64,000 nucleotides of DNA from Azorinus chamasolen (taxonomy: Eukaryota; Mollusca; Bivalvia; Cardiida; Solecurtidae). Position 1 is the first letter of the stretch; the number at the start of each line of letters is the position of its first letter. Shown one piece after another: positions 41,056-50,829 of the stretch. The notes under the pieces were generated by a model. That model searched no databases. It was not told the DNA's origin and saw only the letters and a program-made list of their open reading frames with translations. The stretch is taken from contig OY755239.1 of the NCBI GenBank assembly GCA_963576725.1, positions 62,662,953 to 62,726,952 of the forward strand. Reading direction: 5' to 3'. Both the position numbers and the translations under genes were made by a program.

Positions 41056-41396
41056 CGTTAATGCGTCCGTAGAATCATCTACAGGGAGGGGGCCAAATAA
41101 AGACGAACCCTCACTGAGCTCACTGAACTTTTCTCTAACGTACGCGTCAACTTATATTGAAATACCTTGTCTTGATACCGAACGGGCAAGTCCGAGTGCT
41201 CATTGCACATAAGTATATGTTGATACTACGGGTCATAGGTACTTGTAGTATTGTTATCACATCCTTAGTATCAACCGGTCGGGGATCCCAGCTATCCCCG
41301 TTTCGAGGAACATTCTACCGACAAAGTTATCGAGGGAGTATTGGTGTAGCTTATATTTCAATGTTCAGACACTGAACAACGGCAGCTATAATTACA
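41056..41396. other. No recognised feature
   Basis: No hairpin element and no supported gene. Confidence 0.4.
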
Positions 41397-41838
41397 ACCA
41401 TTTCCATAAATACACCTTTCTACGCCTTTGCAAACAGAGTAGAACCAGGAGTCGTTTGATCAGGGTCTGTTCTGTTTATGTATGATGTAATATATATGCG
41501 ATTCTACAGAATCTGCAATGGCCTAAACTTTATATGTTTATTATAAAAATAAACTGAATTAGTATCCATAATATCATTATTTCTTGCATTAACCCTTTCC
41601 CTCATAGGCTATTTTAAGACACAACCACTTTTTTAAATCTACCGAAAAGGAGCATTAAATACAGAAAAGGATTTTTTTAATTTGTTGTAGTTTGAAACCA
41701 TTGTGATAAATAGAGCATTTGCTCCTATAGTAGCAAATGCTCTATTTATCACAATGGTTTCACAAAGTGACTTTTCCAGAGTCGTCAAAAGTCGTCAATA
41801 TGAGGGAATGGGTTAATATTAATGGAGTAAAGGGATAA
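41397..41838 (+). mobile_element. HpA2 MITE split by an HpB
   Basis: A2 left part (CCATTTCCATAAATACACC, hairpin with a deleted left apex AACCAGGAGTCG) runs to TTTCTTGCATTAA. After the HpB it resumes TATTAATGGAGTAAAGGGAT. Confidence 0.75.
41589..41816 (+). mobile_element. HpB MITE nested in HpA2
   Basis: TTAACCCTTTCCCTCATAGG start and GAGGGAATGGGTTAA end. TTAA on both sides lies at the usual A2 sequence TTACATGAATATT. Hairpin apex GCTCCTATAGTAGC. Confidence 0.85.
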
Positions 41839-41915
41839 ATACATGGAGAGTACATACCCCAGGTGAGTGACATGAGAAACCGGTGAGTGGCAGGTGAGTG
41901 GCATAAGAAACAAAC

Positions 41916-42132
41916 TTAACCCTTATCCCGCTAGCCGCAACATAACTAGCATCTGCAAACAGCTTGGATCCAGATGAGACGCCGAGTAACTCGGCGTCTC
42001 ATCTGGATCCAAGCTGTTGAACACGCGGTCAAACATATATTTTTCCAAAGCTTGATTGAATGGGAAGAAGTCAAAATTGCACTATATCCAAATATGGGCA
42101 GATATTTATTTTTACAGCGGGACAAGGGTTGA
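41916..42132 (+). mobile_element. HpC MITE, divergent subfamily with perfect hairpin
   Basis: TTAACCCTTATCCCGC start and GCGGGACAAGGGTTGA end. The hairpin CAGCTTGGATCCAGATGAGA pairs fully with its counter-arm, apex GCCGAGTAACTCGGC. The T/T mismatch seen in other copies is absent here. Confidence 0.8.
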
Positions 42133-42261
42133 GGTCATTAAAAAAGACTTACAGCCACCGAATATCTGGAAAATCAATCACAGTAGCTGGTTCAGCCGAA
42201 CATGAAAAGAAGGAATTTGTTTGCAATCAACTCGTGTTTGTATGTGTCTAAAAGTAATGCA

Positions 42262-42340
42262 AGCAAAATGTATGATCACTAATCATGTATCCCTCTGTTA
42301 GGAAAGGTGGATAAATTACCGATTATGTCACCATACAGTG
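42262..42340 (+). repeat. Dispersed ~70-bp unit, first of three copies
   Basis: CACTAATCATGTATCCCTCT, then GTTAGGAAAGGTGGATAAAT and CCGATTATGTCACCATACAG. Similar units are at 42535-42605 and 44505-44575. Confidence 0.55.
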
Positions 42341-42361
42341 GAATGAACCGGTGTAATTGTT

Positions 42362-42526
42362 TTAGCACATTCCATCATACGCTATTTTAGACCCAACCTA
42401 TTAGAATAAATCTACTGAAAAGGAGCATTTACTAGAAAAATGGGGAAATTTAGAATTGTTTAGTTGTGAAACCATTGTGATAAATACAGAGTCGCCAAAA
42501 GGCGTCAATGTGAGGGAATGGGTTAA
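42362..42526 (+). mobile_element. HpB MITE with right half of hairpin deleted
   Basis: TAGCACATTCCATCATACGC start and GAGGGAATGGGTTAA end. AAACCATTGTGATAAATA joins directly to CAGAGTCGCC; the apex and the whole right arm are gone. Confidence 0.75.
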
Positions 42527-42619
42527 AAAGATGATTACTAATGCACGCGTCTGTTAGAAAGGGTGAATAAATGACCAATTATGTCACCAAACAGTGGAAA
42601 TGCAGCTGTATTGGCATGA

Positions 42620-43250
42620 TTGTTTTAAAGTCCAATTATATCTAATGTGAACAAAATCTAATTGTAACGGAATCCATTACAGGATGTCCCCCAAACGAAA
42701 CGGGCAACAGGTTTTGATTAGCAAAGCAACCAACACTTTTGAAACACTTGCAATTAAATTCGGAGTACCCATACACCCCTTTCTACCAACGTTCAGCAAA
42801 ATCTAATTTAATATCTAAATTTCGACCAATCACAGGCCACCACTCCGTTACCATGGTAACGAACTCTACCGAAAATCCTTCGATTGAGTTCGGGTAACCA
42901 AATTATCACACCGGGGAGCAAAAATACCACATCATACAAGTTTTCAGCAAATTCGAACAATACCTAAATTTCGACCAATCAGAGTCCATCATTCCATTAC
43001 CATGGCAACATGTTATAAACCAAAAGTTGATCTGCCCATAACCGGTATGCTCATGTGAAGTTTCATCAGGATCGGATAATTACTTACCGACAATTGTGTG
43101 GGAAATATTCACGGCGGAAGAATAGTAATAAGAAGAATAAGAGCAGAAAAAAGCATCGGAATAATAATAGTACAATGTAATTATACTACTACTAATAATA
43201 AGACGAAAGGGAGTAAACATAATATATATGTCCCCACCACCACCACCACC
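42620..43250. repeat. Mollusc-type repeat with tandem 'GACCAATCA' units
   Basis: Two ~130-bp units share AAATTTCGACCAATCA, CATTCCATTACCATGG or its variant, and TTTCAGCAAA. These are followed by GAAGTTTCATCAGGATCGGA and an AATAATAG tail. The layout is typical of abundant mollusc repeats; boundaries are unclear. Confidence 0.5.
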
Positions 43251-43254
43251 ACCA
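43233..43254. repeat. (CCA)n trinucleotide run
   Basis: Seven CCA/CAC units in a row inside the mollusc-type repeat tail. Confidence 0.9.
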
Positions 43255-43255
43255 C

Positions 43256-43720
43256 AGATATTTGGTTTGGGGACATAGTTAATTCGCGCACCCATTGAGC
43301 TGTCAAATGGTTACATGTGAGGTTTTGCTTAGAAGATAAGATCATTTTACGTCTTGTTTTGCTTAAAAACGACACGTGAAAATATCGTGCAACAAATAGA
43401 ACAATCTAAATTTAGCGCGTATATGTGAGTGAAACACATGACCATCGACTGTAACTTATATAGGAATTTTATTCTATTTTGTTGCTTTGTGCAACAACAA
43501 AAGAGAAACTAGAACTGAAAACAAAATGAATGAAGCTGGTTCTACATTCCCCACGTTTCTCGAATGACTATGTCTGGACTGGAACACCGTCCGTTATGTT
43601 CTTGTTTATTATTCGCTTACATCGTGGATATCAGCCCTGACTCCACCGTGTTTGTTAGTCGTCATTTTTGTTCGCTTTCTTTGAGCACTGGCGTCATGTC
43701 AATATCGTGTTACATATATT
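43256..43720. other. No recognised feature
   Basis: No hairpin MITE and no ORF with a recognisable product. Confidence 0.4.
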
Positions 43721-43721
43721 T

Positions 43722-43881
43722 AAGAAATAACGATTTCGTAGCTGTGCATTAAAGCGCATTAGATCACAGTTAGGAGTTGATATGTTAGATCACGAGGCCT
43801 CGCGGTCTAATGGCTCCACATCTCAACGACAGTGATCTAATGCGCGGTAATGCACAGCTATGAATTTCTTATTTCGATTCT
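43722..43881. repeat. Isolated ~160-bp palindrome
   Basis: Left arm TAGCTGTGCATTAAAGCGCA then TTAGATCAC; right arm GTGATCTAATGCGCGGTAAT then GCACAGCTA. Weaker pairing extends to AAGAAATAACGATTTCG and GAATTTCTTATTTC. The centre is GAGGCCTCGCGG. I recognise no other copy in the window. Confidence 0.8.
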
Positions 43882-44605
43882 AACTCGACTTTTTTTTAAT
43901 AAAACAGATACTTTCCCCGGAGAATACGGCAAAACCGTAAGCGTTGTCAGTGGTTACGCCATTTTTGCTGTTACATTTACTCTACATGACTTTAACCCAT
44001 GATGTTGTACGAGTAAAGAGCCAAATCTCAGCAGAAATTAACAATTCCAAGTCAAAAACGCTTCATTTTTTCACATCGAAGCGAACAACTATACCATTTA
44101 CATTATATCTGCACACCTCTATGCCAGAGCCATCGTGTTTACATACTTAGAAATGTGAAATTACATTTGACAGTGTACATGACATGATTTAAGGAATTTT
44201 ATTCATAAATTTCGTGTGTGGGGAAAATTGAACAGCCGATCGAAATGCCGCGCGTGCAGTTCATTATCATGGATTAAAGCACGTTTCTCGATATTCCTTG
44301 TTTACATGCCGCAGGTCCAGAGTCGTGTTAGAATTGTATTTAGTGGACGATCTGTCCAGCAAGAGATTCCCGCGGTTAATCCCGTTCACTTCTTTCAAAA
44401 TGAAACTTTTTGCCAGCATCGCGACTTGTATGCTAGTGTTTTAAAAACCTGACTGGGCACAAAATCGATCTTTAATGGATCTAAGTTTCATGGAATTTTA
44501 ACAAGATGACTAATGCACCCTAATGACTAATGTTAAGAAATGTGAATAAATAACCGATTATGCCACCACGAAGTTGATATGTACCGCGGCGTCTCTATGA
44601 ATATT
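43882..44605. other. No gene; one dispersed 70-bp unit
   Basis: Mostly unique sequence. 44505-44575 repeats the ~70-bp unit of 42262-42340 (AATAAATAACCGATTATGCC). ORFs of 68 and 78 codons are unsupported. Confidence 0.4.
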
Positions 44606-44817
44606 TTAACTCTCTGCCCTCTCCAAAATTTGTAGTCTGCTACTATCTATTGTTTAACCATCTCCCATTTTCTTTCATGAAACATTACAACAGTAATAAA
44701 CAGTTTGATCCCGATGAAACGCCGAGTTACCCGGCGTCTCTTTACTCTGCGTCTCATCTGGGTTCAAGATGTTTGCATTGGTAATCTCAGATGCGACATT
44801 GGCAACGAAAGGGTCAA
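44606..44817 (-). mobile_element. HpC MITE
   Basis: TTAACTCTCTGCCCTC start and GGCAACGAAAGGGTCAA end. Hairpin around GCCGAGTTACCCGGC, with an added TTTACTCTGCGTCTCATCTG: the right arm is partly duplicated. Confidence 0.7.
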
Positions 44818-45018
44818 CAAGATGTTGACAAGATGTGTGAGCCTGCAGGGACCGTCTGCTCAGGGATCATATAGATATGATATATATTATATATCAGTTT
44901 CTAGCTTTCTACTGTGGCCAAAACATTCTTGTGTCCATATGTTATTATAAAAACAATCTAATTAATATTAATGTAAGGCCTTATTTCTTACATGAATATT
45001 TATGGAGTAAAGGGTTAA
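44814..45018 (+). mobile_element. HpA2 MITE, hairpin mostly lost
   Basis: Joined to the HpC through TCAA. A short remnant TGCAGGGACCGTCTG of the hairpin remains, then A2 internal sequence to TATGGAGTAAAGGGTTAA. Confidence 0.65.
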
Positions 45019-45029
45019 AATCGCCCTTC

Positions 45030-45245
45030 ATGAGTGCCAACAAAGAGGTTTGGCGGATAAATATTGGAACTATTTTCAGAGTTACAGATAAAGGCGCGTA
45101 CCCAAATACTAAAATCGCCATTTCTCCACTAAACACTATACTGTGGCCACTCTTCTAAAGAGCGGTCACAGTATAGGGTTTGGTGGAGAAATAAAGGATT
45201 TATTCTTGAAAATGTTTTAATTTACGCATATTATCCGGAGTTCTG
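45030..45245 (-). mobile_element. HpG MITE
   Basis: CAGAGTTACAGATAAAGG (45077) and its counterpart TTATCCGGAGTTCTG at the right. The hairpin TTTCTCCACTAAACACTATA pairs with TATAGGGTTTGGTGGAGAAA around TCTTCTAAAGAG. Upstream GAGGTTTGGCGGATAAATAT is a second family module. Confidence 0.7.
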
Positions 45246-45370
45246 TATTGTACTTTAATTTCCTAAGTACTCCTCTTACCTATAGTTCTACGAATGTAGT
45301 CAGATTGTTACGTTCACATACCATATACTCTCAAATAAGCGCTTCCGGGGGAGTTACATTTTGTAAAAGG

Positions 45371-45570
45371 AGTTTCTTGCATTCAAAAAATGCAGAATAA
45401 ATAAGAATTACTATGCTAGTAGTTTGGAAGTTCAGCTGTATTTTGGTGAGTTAGAAAAGTTGTTAAATGCGAGCCTTGGCGAGCATTTAACTACTTTTCT
45501 GACGAGCCAAAATACAGCTGAACTTCCAAACTACTAGCATAGTAATTCTTTTATCATGCAACTCCAAGAA
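45371..45570. repeat. Long near-perfect palindrome with GCGAG apex
   Basis: Arms AAGAATTACTATGCTAGTAG...GCTGTATTTTGG and complement, about 43 bp without mismatch. An inner stem AGAAAAGT...GTTAAATGC has apex GCGAGCCTTGGCGAGC. GGAGTTTCTTGC and GCAACTCC give outer pairing. A short related piece is at 45875-45915. Confidence 0.85.
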
Positions 45571-46150
45571 AAAAAGGAGAAAATGAAGAAAAAGAAAGAT
45601 TGCTAAAGCGGGTTCATCCCCTGAATGAAAATACATGTAAGTACGTATTACGTGACGTCATGTTGGCATGCAGTGACGTCATCGACTTTTACAACATAAA
45701 CAAACTTGATTTAATCCTTTTATATGGACAAATAGTTGAGGCAAAGGTGAGCAAATGCGTTAATTTGATGTTTATGTTTAATAATGCCCTTTTCGTCCTT
45801 CTGTTTTCCTCCTATTGGCTGAACAAAACTTGCATTCCAGTGGGGTCAGTACACATGCACTATACCTCACAAAATACAGCGTCGACGTGGAAAATATTAT
45901 GCTAGTAGGAAGTGACTGTATTTCGGGACGTTGCATGATAAAAAACTTTCTGTGTTGCTTTCAGTCTGCATTAAGCTACCATCTGTATTTCGATACCTGT
46001 ATTTCTTTATTTAACGGCTATACTATAGCGTTTTAGTTGTTTTATTGATCGGTAGTTCCCTCTTAGATGTAAGCGGTATTTATTAGGGAGAATATTGTAA
46101 CTTTACATACTGATTTGAATTCTGTGTATAAATTTCATTGGTTGAATAGT
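45571..46150. other. Mostly unique; HpF fragment near 45.95 kb
   Basis: 45945-45990 has TGCATTAAGCTACCATCTG from an HpF right arm. The 101-codon ORF (45600-45905) has no recognised domain. Two TGACGTCA-like motifs occur at 45653-45685. Confidence 0.35.
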
Positions 46151-46288
46151 TTAACCCTTTCCCTCATAGGCTAATTTTAGACCCACTCTCTTTGAATAAG
46201 TCTACCGAAAAGAAGCATGTACTAGAGGAAAGGAAAATGATTTCAAAAAGTGACTTTTATAGAGGCGTCAATATGAGGGAATGGGTTA
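46151..46288 (+). mobile_element. HpB MITE with complete hairpin deletion
   Basis: TTAACCCTTTCCCTCATAGG start and GAGGGAATGGGTTAA end. GGAAAATG joins to ATTTCAAAAAGTGAC, removing both arms and apex while the termini stay intact. Confidence 0.8.
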
Positions 46289-46571
46289 AAGTGTGACAGG
46301 GTTATCTAATACGCCAGAAGCATGCTTGAGATCATCTTGCTAGGCATGAAATCAAAGGAAGTAATTATAATGTTTATTGCAGAAAATCGAATTTGATACC
46401 CTTCTTACTTTATGACAGATTAGCACAGAAAGCTGAATTATTCTTCAGAATAAATGCTACTTTGTAAATTACAGTTGTTACATAATTTTGCCTCATTGTT
46501 ACAATAGTTGAATGTACTATTAAAATGATTAAATAGAAATGTGTAGAAACTTAATGAATACTATAGAAATA
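46289..46571. other. No recognised feature
   Basis: AT-rich sequence without repeats recognised in this window. Confidence 0.4.
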
Positions 46572-46754
46572 CAAGGAAGCTTAGCTCGTTACCTGATCGA
46601 AACCCATAATGATATTCACGCCAAATATTGCAATCAGAGTAGACCCAGATAAGAGTGCTCCTGTAGGAACAGTCTGACCAGAGTCTGTTTTGTTTGCTAA
46701 TAATAAAAAAAGATTTGATTCTACAGTTTGTGAATTGGCCAAAATTAATCTTAA
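46572..46754 (+). mobile_element. HpA2 MITE, degraded
   Basis: TCAGAGTAGACCCAGATAAG, apex GTGCTCCTGTAGGAACAG, then GCTAATAATAAAAAAAGATT. The right part is cut at the TTAA of the next HpA1. Confidence 0.6.
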
Positions 46755-46977
46755 CCCTTTCCCTTTTCGCGCATTTGCAAACAGAGTAGACACAGATCAG
46801 ACGGCTCCTAGCCGTCTGATCAGGGTCTGCTCTGTTTGCTAATATAATTTAATAGGTATGTTTCTTTGCTTTCTAAAATATCTACAATGTTCCACCTTTC
46901 ATATTTCTTTTATAACTATTTTGTTATTTTGTTATGTATTGAAATTTGGGCTACATATAGAACAGGGAACGGGTTAA
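46751..46977 (+). mobile_element. HpA1 MITE with shortened apex
   Basis: TTAACCCTTTCCCTTTTCGC start and CAGGGAACGGGTTAA end. The apex is reduced to ACGGCTCCTAGCCGT. Confidence 0.8.
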
Positions 46978-47047
46978 TCTGATCAAATTAATGGTTAAAC
47001 AAGAAGCAATTTTACAATAAGGCACATGGAGAAGTGTACATCCCTAT

Positions 47048-47119
47048 AGGAGCCGTCTGATCTGGGTCTACTCTGTTTGAAAATGCGTGAAAACGCGTTT
47101 ATATGAAGGAAAGGGTTAA
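47048..47119 (-). mobile_element. Half HpA1 starting at the hairpin apex
   Basis: Begins CCTATAGGAGCCGTCTGATC and runs to GAAGGAAAGGGTTAA. Everything left of the apex is absent, so the break coincides with the hairpin tip. Confidence 0.7.
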
Positions 47120-47189
47120 GAAAATGAATAAAATAGTATTATTTGATTATATGAGTTCCAAGGTTAAGCGCATAATTCTCGTAACTACA

Positions 47190-47370
47190 AGATGTGGAGT
47201 GAACTTGTGATGATCTTTGCAAATAGTTTGGAGCCAGATGAAAGGCTGAGTAACTCTATATCTCAGCAGGATCTAAACTGTCTGACACTTACAACGTTTG
47301 TCACTTGAAATGAAAGATAAATCAACCACATTTCTTGGAATCATAAAAACTATATTAAATACTTACATAT
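47190..47370 (+). mobile_element. HpC MITE, degraded
   Basis: GCAAATAGTTTGGAGCCAGA arm, GGCTGAGTAACTC apex, and CAGCAGGATCTAAACTGTCT counter-arm, then GAAATGAAAGATAAATC. Termini unclear. Confidence 0.55.
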
Positions 47371-47372
47371 TA

Positions 47373-47681
47373 TTAACCCATTTCCTAATATTTGACACAT
47401 CTGTAAAGGTCATTTTATCACTTTATGAAACCATTGTGATAAATAGAGCATTTGCTCCATAGGAGCAAATGCTCTTTTTATCACAATGGTTTCTAAACTA
47501 CAGAATTCTGAAATAAATCCTCCTTTGTAGTAAATGCTCCTTTTCAGTGCATTTATTCAAAGAGGTTGTGGCTAAATATAGCCTAAGAGCTAATGGGCCT
47601 AAAAATTGCCTATGAGGTAACGGGCCTAAAATAGTCAATGAGGTAATGGTTCTAAAAATAGCATTTGAGATAATGAGTTAA
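47373..47681 (-). mobile_element. HpB MITE with fourfold repeated right end
   Basis: TTAACCCATTTCCTAATATT start, hairpin apex TTTGCTCCATAGGAGCAAA, and final TTAA. The end segment CTAAAAATAGCCTATGAGG then TAATGGG occurs about four times at 47570-47680, with changes. Confidence 0.8.
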
Positions 47682-47689
47682 TAATGTAC

Positions 47690-48005
47690 ATAGTGTCGGA
47701 TAAGAGACGTAGTTAGAAAATATTTCTCCGAGAAAACCCCATCTTGCTACTACCAGTAGAATCACCTCTCTGAGGCAACTCAAATGAGTAGCAGCAGGAT
47801 AGGGCTCCAAAGCTCCAGATAAGATGCGTAAATTAAAACATTTTCAAGAATAACTCCTTTATTTCCCCACCAAACTCTGTACTGTGACCACTCTTTAGAA
47901 TCGTCTCGAAGAGACGATTCTAAAGAGTGGTTACAGTATAGGGTTTGGTGGAGAAATTACGATTTTAGTACTTTGGTACGCATCCTTATATGTAGCTCTG
48001 ACCGG
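47690..48005 (+). mobile_element. HpG element with two hairpin modules
   Basis: The first module is CTTGCTACTACCAGTAG with TGAGTAGCAGCAGG. The second is a near-perfect hairpin of TTCCCCACCAAACTCTGTAC around ATCGTCTCGAAGAGACGAT. It ends in ACGCATCCTTATATGTAGC. The order of modules matches 12855-13273. Confidence 0.7.
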
Positions 48006-48293
48006 TTCGACTGAGAAGTAATCTTGAGATATTGATAAATCAATACGCATCCTCTCTACGTATCTGATGTAGTTTATATCAGTCTTGCACATCCCACAGT
48101 TGATGGCCGCATACGATTCATTCTCAACAAACTGTCACACGAGTGTTCATTTATTTTATGTCATTAGTCACAAAAAATACAAATTACTACCTATAGACTG
48201 ACTGCTCTCTCACTGATTTCTGTTATTGTTCTGTAATATGGATCTGATTATTCAGATTCAAGTAAGAAATCATGCTTAAATCGGCATAATGTA
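48006..48293. other. No recognised feature
   Basis: Unique-looking AT-rich sequence. Confidence 0.4.
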
Positions 48294-48481
48294 CAATAAA
48301 CCAGCTCTAATACGACCAGCAAAAGGGGCATAATTCACAGTGGCAGAGGCAGGTGGTAGCTTAATGCAGGACGAAAGTTACGGAGCTTTCTGCATAACCT
48401 TCGTCCTGCATTAAGCAACCACCAGCTTATAAAGACAGGTATATTTATTCACTAAGTGGTCGCATTAGACGGGTTCTACTG
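48294..48481. mobile_element. HpF1 MITE with apex deletion
   Basis: CAATAAACCAGCTCTAATAC start and GTGGTCGCATTAGACGGG near the right end, TA flanks. The left arm GGACGAAAGTTA joins CGGAGCTTTCTGCATAAC, losing the left half of the apex stem. Confidence 0.8.
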
Positions 48482-48500
48482 TACATCAATCAGCTGAATA

Positions 48501-48735
48501 TTCAGCAACCATTTCCTCCATAAATACTCCTTTCTACGCCTCTGAAAAAATCACTTGTTGCAACCATTGTGATGAATAGAGCATTTGCTCCTTAGGAGCA
48601 AATGCTCTATTTATCACAATGGTTTCAGAACTACAAAATTCTAAAAATTTTCCTTTTCTCTAGTTAATGCTCCTTTTGGGTAGATTCATTCAAAGAGATT
48701 GGGTCTAAAAACAGCCTATGGAGGTAATGGGTTAA
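48501..48735 (-). mobile_element. HpB MITE
   Basis: Left end worn (CAACCATTTCCTCCATAAAT), right end GAGGTAATGGGTTAA. Hairpin apex TTTGCTCCTTAGGAGCAAA. Confidence 0.8.
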
Positions 48736-48799
48736 GGTAAATGAATACGAGATAGTTTAGCTTTGGCAGAAATTGTAAATACATACAACATGAGTCTTT

Positions 48800-48964
48800 A
48801 AAGTAAAACCTCTCTATAACTACCACTAAATTACAGTAAAACCTCTCTATAACGGCCACTAAATTACAGTAAAACCTCTCTATTACGGCTACTAAATTAC
48901 AGTAAAACCTCTCTATAACGGCTACTAAATTACAGTAAAACCTCTCTATAACGGCCACTAAATT
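48800..48964. repeat. 33-bp minisatellite made of an HpF2 terminus
   Basis: Five units at 48800, 48833, 48866, 48899 and 48932 read CAGTAAAACCTCTCTATAAC then GGCCACTAAATTA, the HpF2 left terminal inverted repeat. No hairpin or right end is present. The ORF across it is an artefact. Confidence 0.92.
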
Positions 48965-49395
48965 ACATGTATAAGGGAAGGGTTCACTAACACTTTATGG
49001 TAATTGAATAACAATACGTCTTCGAGGTTTTACACACAGAGGAGATCCAGACTAGTCGCCTCGTCATAAACATAGCGACTTACTATAGCATGGTACCTTT
49101 ACACTCTTCTAGACTGAAACAGCAATACATTTCAGATCTCAGAATCCAGTTTGGTTGACACTAAAACGTTTGCCGACGACGGTTACTTAGCGCGCAACGA
49201 ATTAGATCTACCCAGACTGGTACTAATACCAAGTTTCCCGCTGGACCGAGAAGCAATGTTAAAGACAGTATTTCAAGATTAGGGAGGCATAATAAGCAGA
49301 CATTACAAACCCTATTGAGAGTTGATAATTGCCACCCTCATCGTCGAGACGCAAATACAAATACGAAACCTCCTAGTTTCATTAACAGCCCAGTA
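48965..49395. other. No recognised feature
   Basis: Possible HpC debris (AATCCAGTTTGG, then GCCGACGACGG) but nothing assignable. Confidence 0.35.
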
Positions 49396-49602
49396 CAGTA
49401 GGATATCTCTAAAACGGTCAGTTTATGAAGAAACATAATAGTCTTTAAAAGCAAGTGGTTGCTTAATGCAGGGTGAAAGTAATACAGAAAGCTCCCACGG
49501 GGAGTTTTCTGCATAACTGTTGTCCTGCGTTAAGCTACGACTTGCCTTTGAGATCTAGAATTAGATATACTTTTGGTGGTACGTATAGATAGGATGTTAC
49601 TG
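49396..49602. mobile_element. HpF MITE
   Basis: CAGTAGGATATCTCTAAAAC start and GATAGGATGTTACTG end, left flank TA. Hairpin AGTGGTTGCTTAATGCAGGG, apex AGCTCCCACGGGGAGTT. Confidence 0.7.
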
Positions 49603-49772
49603 TTTAAGAGGAAATCCGTTTTAAATTATGTACGTGCAGCCATTAACAGCCTTCGATAATGTCTGTTATCGAATGGCAATTAAGTAGGGAATACTTACAT
49701 AAATTGGGGAAAGATATCAAACTGTGCTCTACATTTGACCAGACGACTGAATAATGTACTCGCAGTTTCTTT

Positions 49773-50012
49773 TTAACCCATTTACCTGTTTAATAGTTAT
49801 TCAAGCGTTCGTCGCCTCATTAATATTCATGAACAGAATCACTAAAAATGGAACATGGAAAACGGATTTTTTAACTATGATGGAATCTACGAAATTCCAT
49901 AAGCAAACAGATCAGGCCCTGATCAGACAGTTCCTTTAGCAGATGTCTGCGTTGGGTCTACTCTGTTTGCAAAAGGTGTGAAAAAGGTATTTATGTGAGA
50001 GAAAGGGGTTAT
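49773..50012 (-). mobile_element. HpA1 MITE
   Basis: TTAACCCATTTACCTGTTTA start and GAGAGAAAGGGGTTAT end. Worn apex AGTTCCTTTAGCAGA. Confidence 0.7.
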
Positions 50013-50223
50013 CTGGGCTATCTGCAGGTGTAGGTCAAGAATAGTGAAAATCAATTCAGGACATAAAAAGTAAGAGGAAGCCAGTCGAAATGGATTATGC
50101 AGAACAATATATTTTAATGTTGTTATAGTGTCTACTTTGTCCACGACGGTGAGTAAATATCATTTTAGTTTGTCAGTACTTTCTTTGTAAAATGTAGTAA
50201 TTTAAAATGTTACCTTTGCTGCA

Positions 50224-50452
50224 TTAACCCATTACCTCATAGGCTATTTTTATATACAATCTCTTTAAATAAAACTACAGAAAAGGAGCATTAACTACAG
50301 AAAAGGAACATTTTAGAATGATGTAGTTTGAAACCATTGTGATAAATAGAGCATTTGCTCCTATAGGAGCAAATGCTCTATTTATCACAATGGTTTCACA
50401 AAGTGACTTTTACAGAGTCGTCAAAAGTCGTCAATATGAGGGAATGGGTTGA
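50224..50452 (+). mobile_element. HpB MITE, intact hairpin
   Basis: TTAACCCATTACCTCATAGG start and GAGGGAATGGGTTGA end. A perfect hairpin spans about 50329-50397 with apex GCTCCTATAGGAGC. Confidence 0.88.
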
Positions 50453-50462
50453 TGCGTGTATG

Positions 50463-50700
50463 TTTAACAATTTCCCTGTTCTTTTTTATTTCAAATTTCA
50501 ATACCTACTGAATATTCATGGACAAAATAGTTATAATGAAACATGTAAGATGGAAAATTGTAGACATTTTAGAAAGTCAAGAAACAGATCTTTCAAACTC
50601 CATTAGCAAACAGAGCAGACCCTGACCACACGGCTCCTACAGGAGCCGTCTGATCTTGGTCTACCCAGTTTCCGAAGTCGTAGAATGGAGTAAATGGATA
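50463..50700 (-). mobile_element. HpA1/A2 chimeric MITE
   Basis: The left part is A1 (TTAACAATTTCCCTGTTC, ACCTACTGAATATTCATGG). The right end is A2 (TAGAATGGAGTAAATGGATA). Hairpin apex GGCTCCTACAGGAGCC. Confidence 0.65.
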
Positions 50701-50829
50701 CATTGCATTAAAAATAATCGTGTGTGAAATAATATGACCCTATTACTTTGACATTTGACCTTTACGTCTGTCCTTGACCGTCACTCGGCACCACTCGAAA
50801 GGTTCACTTTTATGAGATGAGAATAAATG

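Noticed and set aside
45653..45690. TGACGTCA-like motifs as a regulatory cluster
   Set aside because: Two short matches are expected by chance in 64 kb and no gene start is nearby.
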